Shown piece by piece: positions 53,707 through 62,480 of a DNA stretch of 64,000 nucleotides. The position numbers were made by a program, and so were the translations under genes. Each line of letters begins with the position of its first letter. Position 1 is the stretch's first letter. Below the pieces are notes generated by a model that was not told where the DNA came from, ran no database searches, and saw nothing but the letters and a program-made list of their open reading frames with translations. The stretch is from Bacillota bacterium (lineage in GTDB: Bacteria; Bacillota_A; Clostridia; Lachnospirales; Lachnospiraceae), in the NCBI GenBank assembly GCA_023407175.1, contig JAEYMU010000057.1:262504-326503 (forward strand). Direction: 5' to 3'.

Positions 53707-55128
53707 TTAATGATTCCGGATGATGATATCCCGAATGATGGCCTCTGCCTTCTTTGTATCGGCCTTACCCTTGGATTGCTTCATGATGTGACCGAACATG
53801 ACATTAATTGCTTTATCCTTACCAGCCTTGATATCAGCGACTGCCTTCGGATTGGCATCGACTGCCTCCTGGCACCATTTTGCCAAATCGTCCTCGGTAA
53901 TCCCCTCAAGATCCTCCGCCTTAATAAAATGCTCTGATCCCAGTCCGCTTGACAGCATCTCTACAAGCGTATTCTGTGCCTGCTTGAAGTTGATCTTCTT
54001 ATCATCCAGGAGCTTTACCAAATCAGCGAACTGCTTTGCAGTCGTCTGAATTTCAAACAGTTCTTTGTCCTCCTCTGTATTCATGTTGGCATAAATCGTA
54101 CCGGTAATCAGATTCGAGGCATTCTTAATGCTTGCTCCGTTCTTCAGGGCTTCCTCAAAAAACTCGGTTACCCGTCTGTACCGATACATCTGCTTTGCAG
54201 TGGATTCCGGCAGCTCAAGCTCCGTAATATAACGCTTCAGCTTATCAAAGGGAAGCTCGGGAAGGGATTTTTCAATTTTCTCCACCTTCTCCCTAGATAC
54301 TTGAAAACGGATAATATCAGGATCCGGGAAATAACGGTAATCATCTGAATTTTCCTTCTCACGCATTGGGGCTATGGAATCAGTAATATCATCATAGCGC
54401 ATGGTTTCCTGTATGATCTTACCGCCCGCCTCCAGGATATCCGTCTGGCGCTCTATCTCAGCATACATCGCCTTTAAGATAAAATTCAAGGAGTTGATAT
54501 TCTTTGTCTCTGTTCTGGTGCCGAATTCCTTTGTACCCTTCTCACGTAGGGAGACGTTAACGTCACAGCGCATGGAGCCCTCCTGCATCTTACAGTCCGA
54601 GATTCCCACATAGCGCATGATCAGCTGCAGCTTCTCCGCATACTCCTTTGCTTCCTCCGGAGATGAGATATCCGGCTCGGACACAATCTCAATCAGCGGA
54701 ACACCGCCACGGTTGTAATCCACATAGGTATAACCATTTTCATGGACCAGCTTTCCTGCATCCTCCTCGATATGAATACGGGTAATGCCAATCCGCTTTC
54801 CGCTCTCCAGCTCGATATAACCATGCTCGCAAAGAGGCTCGTCATACTGGGAGATCTGATATGCCTTCGGCAGATCGGGATAAACATAGTTCTTACGGTC
54901 CATATGGGAGATGTTATTGATCTTGCAGTGGACTGCAAGACCGGCTCTCACCGCATATTCCACTACCTTTTTATTTAAAACCGGGAGTGAACCGGGCTGA
55001 CCGGTGCAGACCGGGCAGCAATGGGTATTCGGGTCTCCTCCGAAGGCCGTGGTACAGCCGCAGAAAATCTTTGTATTTGTTGCCAGCTCAATATGAGTTT
55101 CTATACCGCACACAATTTCATATCTCAT
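53707..55128 (-). CDS. gatB: Asp/Glu-tRNA amidotransferase subunit B (GatB)
   Basis: Kinase/transamidase subunit that activates Asp- or Glu-tRNA with ATP and uses ammonia from GatA. The cradle domain contains GIETHIELATNTKIFCGCTTAFG with zinc-ligand Cys residues and the later CPVCTG pair, the DYNRGGVPLIEIVSEPD block near 138 is diagnostic, and a helical plus YqeY-type tail ends the protein (473 aa, slightly short of typical ~476). ATG overlaps the gatA stop (ATGA). Confidence 0.97.
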   Translation of the reverse strand: MRYEIVCGIETHIELATNTKIFCGCTTAFGGDPNTHCCPVCTGQPGSLPVLNKKVVEYAVRAGLAVHCKINNISHMDRKNYVYPDLPKAYQISQYDEPLCEHGYIELESGKRIGITRIHIEEDAGKLVHENGYTYVDYNRGGVPLIEIVSEPDISSPEEAKEYAEKLQLIMRYVGISDCKMQEGSMRCDVNVSLREKGTKEFGTRTETKNINSLNFILKAMYAEIERQTDILEAGGKIIQETMRYDDITDSIAPMREKENSDDYRYFPDPDIIRFQVSREKVEKIEKSLPELPFDKLKRYITELELPESTAKQMYRYRRVTEFFEEALKNGASIKNASNLITGTIYANMNTEEDKELFEIQTTAKQFADLVKLLDDKKINFKQAQNTLVEMLSSGLGSEHFIKAEDLEGITEDDLAKWCQEAVDANPKAVADIKAGKDKAINVMFGHIMKQSKGKADTKKAEAIIRDIIIRNH

Positions 55129-56582
55129 AGCCTGACACCTCCTTCATAAACCCCAACCCTGTCTTCACTGTTCTGTTCATAGAAATAAGCCATATTAAGA
55201 ATGGAGGCCTCGTCAAATTTCCTGCCCATGATCTGCATTCCCACCGGCAGTCCCTTTGCATCCTTTCCACAGGGAATGGAAATGGAGGGAATACCCGCAA
55301 TATTAATCGGCACGGTGCAAATATCGGAAAGATACATTTCAACCGGGCTTGCTCCCTTGAAGTTAAGCGGGAACGCCGTATTCGGAGCTGTAGGGGCAAT
55401 CAGCACATCACATTTTTCAAAAATAGCCTTAAATTCCTGATTAATCTCTTCACGGATAACGCAGGCCTTCTTATAATAAGCATCATAATAGCCGCTGGAC
55501 AATACATAGGTTCCAAGCATGATGCGGCGTTTCACCTCATCGCCGAAGCCTTCGCTTCTGGTTCTGTAAATCATATCGTCAATGCTCTCATAGGAGGCTG
55601 CACGGTGCCCATAGCGGATACCGTCATACCTTCCAAGGTTGGAGGAGGCCTCCGCACAGGCGATGATATAATAAACCGGAAGGGCCAGCTTCAGTGCAGG
55701 AAGCTTGATACTCACAAGCTCGGCACCATTTTCTTCAAACAGCTTTATCGCTTCAAAAATCTGTGTCTTCATATCCGGGTCGATGCCCTCGAAGAACTCC
55801 TCTGCAATACCGATTTTCTTTCCTTTGATATCCTGGTCTAAAGAAGCCAGCAGGTTTTCATAGGTATGCTCCCTGCTGGTCTGGTCCCGATGATCAACGC
55901 CCTTGATTGCATCAAACACCAGAGCTGCATCCTTTACACTGTAGGTCAGCGGTCCGATCTGGTCCAAAGAGCTTCCATAGGCAATCAGTCCGTAACGGGA
56001 TACTGCGCCGTAGGTGGGCTTAAGTCCGACGATACCGCAGAAGGAAGCCGGCTGGCGGATGGAGCCGCCGGTATCGGAGCCCAGGCCGTAAGCAGCCATA
56101 TTCGCACATACTGCTGCGGCTACACCGCCGGAGGAGCCTCCGGTTACATGGGCCGTATTTCTGGGATTTAAGGGGGCACCATAACAACTGGATTCTGAGG
56201 TGCTTCCCATTGCAAACTCATCCATATTGGTCTTTCCAAGAAGTACGGCACCCTGGGCCTTCAATTTCTCCCATACCGCCGCATCATAATAGGGCTTGAG
56301 GCCCTCCAAAATTTTAGAGCAGCAGGTAGTAGGAAGCCCATCGGTGCAGATATTATCCTTTAAAGTCATCGGGATGCCGCATAATAGCGAGGCGCTGCCC
56401 TCTTTAAGAAGCTGGTCTGCGGCCTGTGCTCCCTCCATCGCATATTCAAAGGTTGTATGCACATAGGCATTGATGACCGGATTTTCTGCTTCAATTGCCT
56501 TGATATACTCCTTCGCCAGTTCCACGGAGGATATTTCACGGTCATGAAGTTTTTTCGATAATTCCGAAATTATTTCTCTCAT
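55125..56582 (-). CDS. gatA: Asp/Glu-tRNA amidotransferase subunit A (GatA)
   Basis: Amidase-signature subunit that releases ammonia from glutamine for the transamidation. The Ser-cisSer-Lys triad is visible: Lys in MTLKDNICTDG near 79, the GGSSGG stretch near 152-157 and GSDTGGSIRQPASFCG near 172. At 485 aa it is full length. The ATG is preceded by GGAAGGGTG and the 28-base hairpin shared with pdxS. It starts 20 bases after gatC ends and overlaps gatB. Confidence 0.97.
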   Translation of the reverse strand: MREIISELSKKLHDREISSVELAKEYIKAIEAENPVINAYVHTTFEYAMEGAQAADQLLKEGSASLLCGIPMTLKDNICTDGLPTTCCSKILEGLKPYYDAAVWEKLKAQGAVLLGKTNMDEFAMGSTSESSCYGAPLNPRNTAHVTGGSSGGVAAAVCANMAAYGLGSDTGGSIRQPASFCGIVGLKPTYGAVSRYGLIAYGSSLDQIGPLTYSVKDAALVFDAIKGVDHRDQTSREHTYENLLASLDQDIKGKKIGIAEEFFEGIDPDMKTQIFEAIKLFEENGAELVSIKLPALKLALPVYYIIACAEASSNLGRYDGIRYGHRAASYESIDDMIYRTRSEGFGDEVKRRIMLGTYVLSSGYYDAYYKKACVIREEINQEFKAIFEKCDVLIAPTAPNTAFPLNFKGASPVEMYLSDICTVPINIAGIPSISIPCGKDAKGLPVGMQIMGRKFDEASILNMAYFYEQNSEDRVGVYEGGVRL

Positions 56583-56584
56583 AT

Positions 56585-56624
56585 TTACACCCTTCCGAAT
56601 ATCACAAGCTTGCTTGTGATATTC
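56585..56624 (-). repeat. Hairpin plus Shine-Dalgarno block, copy 2 (gatC-gatA junction)
   Basis: A perfect 12-bp stem GAATATCACAAG / CTTGTGATATTC (56597-56624) with a CTTG loop, directly followed on the minus strand by GGAAGGGTG and the gatA ATG. Nearly identical to 20727-20766 before pdxS. Here its upstream arm encodes the last residues of GatC (GISQASL) and contains the gatC stop. Confidence 0.7.
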
Positions 56625-56913
56625 CTTTACTCCTCTTCAGACTGAAAAATCCGTTCTTATCCTCTACATTGGATACTATCTTTTCATTGGGAAGAGATGG
56701 AACCACCACATCCTCTCGAAGCTCCTCAAAGGAAACCAACTCCGAGCCCACGCTTCTGATTTCATCTGTTTTGCCCTCCACAGATTCATTAATCGTATCT
56801 GCAAATGCAATAATTTCATCAAATTCACCGGCAAACTTTGCAAGCTCTTCTTCTGAAAAACGAAGCCTTCCAAGCTTTGCAAGCTTTTCAATCTCTGCTT
56901 TTGATATTGCCAT
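56602..56913 (-). CDS. gatC: Asp/Glu-tRNA amidotransferase subunit C (GatC)
   Basis: Small subunit (103 aa) that wraps around the GatA-GatB interface. The family features IEKLAKLGRLRFSEEELAKFAGEFDEII and the SFEELREDVVVPSLPNEKIVSNV belt are present. The C terminus is unusual: after KNGFFSLKRSK, seven residues GISQASL are read from the hairpin repeat, and the stop lies within it, so the natural end may have been changed by insertion of that repeat. GGAGG lies five bases before the ATG. Confidence 0.95.
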   Translation of the reverse strand: MAISKAEIEKLAKLGRLRFSEEELAKFAGEFDEIIAFADTINESVEGKTDEIRSVGSELVSFEELREDVVVPSLPNEKIVSNVEDKNGFFSLKRSKGISQASL

Positions 56914-56945
56914 AGCTACCTCCTTTTATGGTGCTGACCGTAAAA

Positions 56946-58691
56946 CTACGGTCTGATTTTAATATGAACCTCACGAAGCTGCTGCTCGGTTACCTCATTC
57001 GGTGCACCGCACATCAGATCCTGTGCCGTTCCGCTCATCGGGAAGGCGATAACCTCCCGGATATTCTCTTCATTTCTAAGGAGCATAATCATACGGTCAA
57101 CACCGGGTGCCATACCTGCATGGGGCGGTGCGCCGAACTGGAATGCATTATACAGGGCTCCGAATTTATTCTTTAGGGTTTCTTCATCATAGCCTGCGAT
57201 TTCAAAGGCCTTTACCATAATATCCATATCATGGTTTCTCACGGCACCGGAGGAAAGCTCCACGCCATTACATACAATATCATACTGATAAGCGAGAATA
57301 TCCAGCGGTTCTTTCGTCGTCAGCGCCTCTAAGCCTCCCTGGGGCATAGAGAAGGGATTATGAGTAAATCCAACCTTGCCGGTTTCCTCATCCAGCTCGT
57401 ACATCGGGAAGTCATTGACATAGCAGAAACGATAGGCGTTTTTCTCATAAAGGTCAAGACGCGCTGCCAGCTCGTTACGTATTTGTCCCGCATATTTGCA
57501 GGCCAGCTCCTCATTATCGGCTATAAAGAAAATAACATCACCGGATACCAGACCGGCCGTATTTGCCAGTTCAGCCTTCATATCCTCGGGAATGAATTTG
57601 TCAATGGGTCCCTTATAGGCCAAATCCTCTTTTATCTCAAGATATCCAAGTCCGCCCATTCCGATGGACTGGGCAAAGCTAAGGAGCTTTTCGTGAAAGC
57701 CCTTGGACAGCTCCGCATGTACCTTGATCGCTCTTACCGTCTTTGTGTGAAAGGGCTTGAAGGTGCAGCGCTGGAAGAAGTCTGTGACATCAATGATACG
57801 AAGGGGATTACGAAGGTCCGGCTTATCGGAGCCGAATTCCAGCATGGCCTGCTTATAGCTGATGACCGGATATGGGGCCTGTGTAATCTGGAAGCCCTCA
57901 GGTGCAAATTTCTGGAAGGTCTCTGTAAGTACAGTCTCGCCAACCTTGAATACATCCTCCTGAGTTGCAAAGCTCATCTCAAAGTCAAGCTGATAGAACT
58001 CACCCGGTGAACGGTCCGCTCTCGCATCCTCATCCCGAAAGCAGGGTGCAATCTGAAAATACTTATCAAAGCCGGACACCATCAGAAGCTGCTTGTACTG
58101 CTGGGGTGCCTGGGGCAACGCATAAAATTTTCCCTTATATTTTCTGGAGGGAACGATATAATCTCTTGCACCCTCCGGTGAGGAGGCACAGAGAATCGGT
58201 GTCTGGATATCCACAAAGCCAAGCTCCGTCATCTTCTGGCGCAGGAAGCTGATTACCTGGGAACGGAACAGAATATTCTCCTTCACCTTACGGTTTCGCA
58301 GATCAAGATAACGGTATTTCAGTCTGACATCCTCCCTGATTTCCTTCGAGGCTGTCACTTCAAAGGGAAGGTCACGGTAGACCTTACCGAGCACGGTAAT
58401 CTTGCGCGCGTCCAGTTCAATGGTTCCTGTCGGAATTTTCGGATTATAGGTTTCTTCATCCCTGTGCTCAATCACTCCCTCAATTGACAGGCATTCTTCC
58501 TTCTTAATTCCCTTTAACAGCTGGGTATTGCGCAGCACGACCTGCATAACCCCATACATATCTCTTAAATCAAGGAAGGATACTCCGCCGTGGTCGCGGA
58601 TATTCTCCACCCACCCGGCTATTTTAAGCTCTGACCCGATATCGCCTTCGGTAATCTGGTCCATGGTTTTGTTACGGTAATTGTCTGACAT
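56946..58691 (-). CDS. aspS: Aspartyl-tRNA synthetase, first copy (probably non-discriminating)
   Basis: Bacterial-type class II AspRS (581 aa) with the OB fold, motif 2 FRDEDARADRSPGEFYQLDFEM, the GAD insertion and motif 3 GAPPHAGMAPGVDRMIM. The specificity loop in the OB fold reads WVENIRDHGGVSFLDLRD; His in RDHGG is associated with non-discriminating AspRS that also charge tRNA(Asn). It is the first gene of the operon, before gatC, under a T-box with an apparent Asn specifier. It would supply Asp-tRNA(Asn) to GatCAB. Discrimination is inferred from the motif and context. Confidence 0.95.
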   Translation of the reverse strand: MSDNYRNKTMDQITEGDIGSELKIAGWVENIRDHGGVSFLDLRDMYGVMQVVLRNTQLLKGIKKEECLSIEGVIEHRDEETYNPKIPTGTIELDARKITVLGKVYRDLPFEVTASKEIREDVRLKYRYLDLRNRKVKENILFRSQVISFLRQKMTELGFVDIQTPILCASSPEGARDYIVPSRKYKGKFYALPQAPQQYKQLLMVSGFDKYFQIAPCFRDEDARADRSPGEFYQLDFEMSFATQEDVFKVGETVLTETFQKFAPEGFQITQAPYPVISYKQAMLEFGSDKPDLRNPLRIIDVTDFFQRCTFKPFHTKTVRAIKVHAELSKGFHEKLLSFAQSIGMGGLGYLEIKEDLAYKGPIDKFIPEDMKAELANTAGLVSGDVIFFIADNEELACKYAGQIRNELAARLDLYEKNAYRFCYVNDFPMYELDEETGKVGFTHNPFSMPQGGLEALTTKEPLDILAYQYDIVCNGVELSSGAVRNHDMDIMVKAFEIAGYDEETLKNKFGALYNAFQFGAPPHAGMAPGVDRMIMLLRNEENIREVIAFPMSGTAQDLMCGAPNEVTEQQLREVHIKIRP

Positions 58692-58726
58692 TATTTTCTC
58701 TCCTTCATTTTTCTTATTTAAGCCAC

Positions 58727-58771
58727 AAAAAAAGCTGCGCGCCCAAAAATATAATTTCAGGGCGAACAGCT
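58727..58771 (-). terminator. T-box terminator
   Basis: On the minus strand AGCTG..CGCCC pairs with GGGCG..CAGCT and is followed by TTTTTTTG. It competes with the antiterminator that contains the T-box sequence. Confidence 0.9.
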
Positions 58772-58984
58772 GTTATATGTCCGCGGTACCACCTGACTTA
58801 CTGCTTGTGCAGTCACTCTAGTGTTTGCCAATTAACGCTTAGCTTACGACGCACCTACTAATCATGAAAACGTTCAGTTTGCAGCTCGAAAGTGTTATTC
58901 ACATAAATTCATTTTGCAGGGTTCTCACTGTCTCCCGCTCACTGGGAACGATAATTTATGCTACTTCTCTTTGTCATCGCTTTG
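58727..58984 (-). ncRNA. T-box leader (apparent Asn specifier AAC)
   Basis: The minus strand holds the conserved T-box AGGTGGTACCGCGG (58794-58781) followed by the terminator. Stem I has the AGAAGTAG loop element, a CATAAAT/ATTTATG helix and, on the 3' side of the specifier loop, GAATAACAC, in which AAC (Asn) is the best specifier reading; no GAC (Asp) is found there. Uncharged tRNA(Asn) would then turn on the aspS-gatCAB-aspS operon. Confidence 0.92.
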
Positions 58985-58990
58985 CAGAAT

Positions 58991-59020
58991 ATTATAGTAT
59001 ACTTATTTATTATTTGTCAA
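58991..59020 (-). promoter_or_regulatory. Promoter of the T-box operon
   Basis: Minus-strand TTGACA (59020-59015), 18-base spacer, TATAAT (58996-58991). The stretch 59021-59165 has no recognisable gene or structure. Confidence 0.8.
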
Positions 59021-59165
59021 ATACTTTGTAAATATTATCATTTTTTATCATGTTGCCAAAATTATTCCTTCTTCCGCCTACTGTACAAATCATGGGAATG
59101 TTACCATTTATGCTGCTGACCACCATATCTTCCTCCGGGAAGTTTTAAACTGCATCATTTTATAC

Positions 59166-59193
59166 TTGATTGTGATCATAAAATGATTATAAT
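59166..59193 (+). promoter_or_regulatory. Promoter of tRNA-Val
   Basis: TTGATT (59166-59171), 16-base spacer, TATAAT (59188-59193), ten bases before the tRNA. Confidence 0.7.
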
Positions 59194-59202
59194 AAATATC
59201 AT

Positions 59203-59276
59203 GGAGTCATAGCTCAGTTGGGACGAGCGTTCGCTTGACGTGCGAGAGGTCATGGGTTCGAGCCCCATTGACTCCA
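59203..59276 (+). tRNA. tRNA-Val (anticodon GAC)
   Basis: A full cloverleaf: acceptor GGAGTCA / TGACTCC, D arm GCTC / GAGC, anticodon stem TTCGC / GCGAG with loop TTGACGT (anticodon GAC, reading GUC and by wobble GUU), T arm ATGGG / CCCAT with TTCGAGC loop, discriminator A. CCA is not encoded. It marks the border to the AT-rich accessory region. Confidence 0.95.
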
Positions 59277-59303
59277 TTCAACTCACTCCCAAGAGAAAAA
59301 GTA

Positions 59304-59774
59304 TTACAATCGCTCTTTTGGGATGCCATAGGGAATTATCACTTTTTCGTACTGATAGTGCCCTGCATCCACAGTCATGCGGCACATTGTGATTTCCAAA
59401 TCAAAACGCCGTTTACCGCAGCTACCGGGATTAAGAAACAGTACTCCTTTAATAATTTCTGCAGAATATTTGTGGGAGTGACCATAGACCACCACATCCA
59501 CATTTGTTAAGTATTTCGGGACATCTTTCTTGTTATGAACGATGAAGAATGTCACACCTTCAATTGTGACGGTAATGCTTTTAGGCAGGGTTGCCAATTC
59601 TTTATCGTTGTTACCACGCACTACATAGGTCTCTCCGAGCTGTCGTATGTACTCGATAATGTATGGTGTGTTGACATCACCAGCATGAATGAAGCAATCG
59701 GCTGCAGCAAGTTCAGCCATAACCTGCTCTCGTAGCAGGTCATGAGTATCGGATAAGATTGCAATGTGTTTCAT
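59304..59774 (-). CDS. YfcE/MJ0936-type metallophosphoesterase
   Basis: A 156-residue calcineurin-like phosphoesterase with the two-metal ligand set in order: SDTHD at the N terminus, IHAGDV near 31, RGNND near 55, and YGHSHK near 92; NPGSCGKRR follows as in YfcE. It probably hydrolyses phosphodiesters. ATG at 59774 follows GAGG; the longer open frame upstream to 59954 has no site. There is a ~150-base AT-rich gap to the next gene. Confidence 0.9.
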   Translation of the reverse strand: MKHIAILSDTHDLLREQVMAELAAADCFIHAGDVNTPYIIEYIRQLGETYVVRGNNDKELATLPKSITVTIEGVTFFIVHNKKDVPKYLTNVDVVVYGHSHKYSAEIIKGVLFLNPGSCGKRRFDLEITMCRMTVDAGHYQYEKVIIPYGIPKERL

Positions 59775-59925
59775 GTGTTCCTCTTTCTTAATTTTGTTAA
59801 TAATCTTAGTGCTTATAAATATGAATACTTGGAATTTGTCAGTTTTGCATATACTCATAATGAGAAGTTTGTTTGCTTCGTAATAGAAGACGAATGCGAA
59901 GCAAATCACGCCTGTAAATTGGAAT

Positions 59926-60423
59926 TTATATAAACAAAATCTTTTCTGCTTCATCTATATTTTCTAAAGTTAAACCTATTGTTTGGTCGGGTTTCACTTG
60001 ATGTAGTTCTATTTGTTCATTATGTAAATCAAGGTCATCAAGAACTACCCATCCACTAACATCATTATGTAATTTTAGCCATGAAAGGATTTCATCCGCT
60101 TTTACAAGACTAAACTTTTTGTTTTTCCTTATTTCTTCAGTAGTCAAATCTGGTGTTAATCCGTCTATTGTCAAACCTTCATATGCAAGCAAATCAACCA
60201 ATTTCTGTGCTTCTTTACGAGCTGGTTTTGTTTCACTATTGAACCAAGTCCGCCATCCAGAATGAAGTACTAATTTAGAATTTGTATTCTTTACCAATCG
60301 AGCTAATAACTTAATCTTCTCTTCATCAACTAAAGTTCCATCACTAATCTCCTTTTGATGGTTATCATTCCAAAAATTAGAGTTTAGTACGCCATCAATA
60401 TCTAAAAATACCACTTTAATCAT
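59926..60423 (-). CDS. HAD-domain protein (Swiss-army-knife RNA-repair type)
   Basis: A 165-residue HAD protein. The N terminus KVVFLDIDGVLN carries the DxD motif, the second motif is LVLHSGWRTWF, and the later VVLDDLDLH is the motif-IV Asp pair. This short form with SGWR resembles HAD domains of the RNA-repair-associated group as remembered; it has no cap domain. ATG at 60423 follows GAGGTGATA. The AT-rich codon use contrasts with genes before 59 kb. Confidence 0.75.
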   Translation of the reverse strand: MIKVVFLDIDGVLNSNFWNDNHQKEISDGTLVDEEKIKLLARLVKNTNSKLVLHSGWRTWFNSETKPARKEAQKLVDLLAYEGLTIDGLTPDLTTEEIRKNKKFSLVKADEILSWLKLHNDVSGWVVLDDLDLHNEQIELHQVKPDQTIGLTLENIDEAEKILFI

Positions 60424-60646
60424 TATCACCTCTTACAAATTCAAATTTATCGCTTATTACCACCACATCTTTACTTCGCAATCGCCACCAATTGCAAACT
60501 ATTTGCTATCGCTTTTACTAAAACAAATCAGCTTTTTGAGTTGTGTTTGACCTTTCACGCTAAACCATATATTGCTTTTTCTGTTCCCACAGAGTCTTAA
60601 ATTATTTTTGCTGAAACTTCTTAGTATACTACACTTGTAAGACATT

Positions 60647-61237
60647 TCATAATATAACAACATCTCCCGGCCTTATGACCAGCTGTCCCACACCATCAAA
60701 AGCCGCTGCCCTCTCTTCGCTGAAAAGTGCGCCCGGCTTCATATGAATGGGTACAGTATGTCTTGCCTTTATGACGTTTGAGCAACGCTCCGCTTCCTTG
60801 ATATCCATATTATAAATTCCGTCAATCGGCAAAAAGGCATAATCTATTTTTTCTGCCGCCAACTCCTTCATCTCTTTTGTTTCCGAGGTATCCCCGGCAA
60901 AATAAAGCTTTATTCCATCTACCAGGATAAGATACCCTACACATTCCCTTTTATCATGCATTTTGTTGTATGCGGGAACCGCCTGGATTTCCATCTGCTT
61001 GAGAGAAAAGCTCCGGTATGTTCCAGCTACCAGCGCATCACTGTTCTGTATTATGATGCAATCCTTATTTTTTGCCGGAAGATTGATACAATTATGGTCT
61101 CCATGCTGATGTGTCACCAGAATAATATCGGCAGGAAGCTCATATCCACTGCCTGCAAATGGGTCAATATATACGATGACCCCGTCCTTTGATTTGATCC
61201 GAAAGCTTGCATGTCCCTGATAAAGCAGCTCTGCCAT
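60647..61237 (-). CDS. Metallo-beta-lactamase-fold hydrolase (UlaG-like)
   Basis: A 196-residue MBL-fold enzyme with the zinc motif THQHGDH near 41-47, Asp in FAGDTSETKE and a late His in VPIHMKPG. The YQGHASFRIKSKDGVIVYIDPF start is typical of the UlaG/YtkL-type group, whose members hydrolyse lactones or phosphoesters. GGAGG lies nine bases before the ATG. The 220-base gap to the HAD gene (60424-60646) shows no feature. Confidence 0.87.
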   Translation of the reverse strand: MAELLYQGHASFRIKSKDGVIVYIDPFAGSGYELPADIILVTHQHGDHNCINLPAKNKDCIIIQNSDALVAGTYRSFSLKQMEIQAVPAYNKMHDKRECVGYLILVDGIKLYFAGDTSETKEMKELAAEKIDYAFLPIDGIYNMDIKEAERCSNVIKARHTVPIHMKPGALFSEERAAAFDGVGQLVIRPGDVVIL

Positions 61238-61348
61238 ATGTCATTTCCTCCTTCTTTCTGCAATTATTGCAGGTGTCTTGTGTAATATTATCATATCACA
61301 AAATTGAACTAAAGGGCAAACATATAAGGAACTACTACCATACCAAAA

Positions 61349-61889
61349 TTATATGATGTCCACCGTCTCATCTATAAGATTCTCTTTTCCCCTGATTTGA
61401 TAAAACTCTTTACCTTCAGGTACACTTTCTTTAATGCGTGTACACTCAGGGATTAATCCAGTGAGTGCATTTAAACCGATGCAAAATATAAATCGTTTAA
61501 GCAAAATTTGTTAGGGCTAACAGCTTCTTCTGAAGCATGCCAGCTAATCTGGCTTACTTCAGATTTTAGTTTTGCCAAATCAATAAACCACTCATCTTTA
61601 TCATAATTTTCAGTAATAAATATTTCATATTTTGAAAAAAAACTTGAGGTATCTTACTTTCATAACTTTTTCGGGCAAATAGTATACCTATTTTGGAATT
61701 GAGCATATAAACAATACCATGCTCCTTGTGAGTTAATCTTGCCCATTCTTCACCCGCCCCATTATCCCAATCTATTTTTAAATCTGTATCATATTGTTTG
61801 ATTTCATCCAATACTTTTGTAAAATTATCCTCTGTTATAAAAAGGCATTTATCTTTTGCTTTAATTAGTATTTCCAATAAATTACTCAC
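61349..61889 (-). pseudogene. Frameshifted immunity-like protein gene
   Basis: Starts GTG (MSNLLEILIKAKDKCLFITED) after AGGAGG that overlaps the toxin-fragment stop. The frame breaks at a run of eight T (61636-61643): one extra T would continue as SKYEIFITENYDKDEWFIDL and onward to SPNKF. A second one-base loss near 61490 would continue as LLKRFIFCIGLNALTGLIPE and end in ENLIDETVDII at 61349. Both breaks are single-T losses in T-runs, so decay or sequencing error are both possible. Its place after a toxin C-terminus points to an immunity role. Confidence 0.6.
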
Positions 61890-61901
61890 CGTTGGCCTCC
61901 T

Positions 61902-62211
61902 TTACGGGTTTCCTGGAGATCCATGCAAAAACCCCGTTTTTATCCTATAGACGTTAATATAGCTTGTTTAATTCTCCATTACCTGTAACTCCTATATTTC
62001 CATTTATAACAGGAACTTTGGCTTTATCTGCAAAATCTGCTGGGTTTCCAGAACTCGGTTCCCATAAATTATATTCATCTGCATAAGCTGCTGCATCAAG
62101 AACGGCTTTCTCAGCATCAACGTCATAAAGAAATTGGCTTTTTCCTGATGTGCCATTCAAATGTTTCTCCATTCCAACAAAATCAAAAAAATGGAGTATG
62201 CCAATCCGCAA
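61902..62211 (-). pseudogene. Orphan polymorphic-toxin C-terminal fragment
   Basis: Reads EKHLNGTSGKSQFLYDVDAE, then KAVLDAAAYADEYNLW and INGNIGVTGNGELNKL, a block remembered from C-terminal domains of polymorphic toxins. A one-base insertion near 61950 brings a stop, but the next frame continues NVYRIKTGFLHGSPGNP to TAA at 61902, which looks like the true end. No upstream start or secretion domain is attached, so it is a displaced cassette. The nuclease-like activity often associated with such tips is not shown by the sequence. Confidence 0.55.
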
Positions 62212-62284
62212 CTGGAATCAAGTATATAGTGAATGGAACATTATGTACGAAAGTCGATTGCCTGAACAATGGTAAAAAAGAAGA

Positions 62285-62313
62285 TAAAAAACAGACGGAA
62301 CCCTTCGTCTGTT
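62285..62313 (-). terminator. Small terminator upstream of the orphan cassette
   Basis: An 8-bp perfect stem AACAGACG / CGTCTGTT followed on the minus strand by TTTTTTATC. A second hairpin GGGCTGAA / TTTCAGCCC lies at 62352-62382. No gene in 62212-62480. Confidence 0.6.
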
Positions 62314-62480
62314 CTTGACATGCTCATCATGTGCTGTTATATATAAATCAAGGGCTGAACACTCTTTTAGAAGCTTTCAGCCCAATCATTATTATAGAAG
62401 ATTCTCTTTTACAGAGATTTCTTCACATACTCTCGTAACCAGTTAATCAAGATAATAGAATTCTAATCATTAGAATTTCA

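Noticed and set aside
59203..59276. tRNA-Val as integration site of the downstream accessory region
   Set aside because: No direct repeat of the tRNA 3' end was seen before 64000 and no integrase gene is present; the far edge is outside the window.
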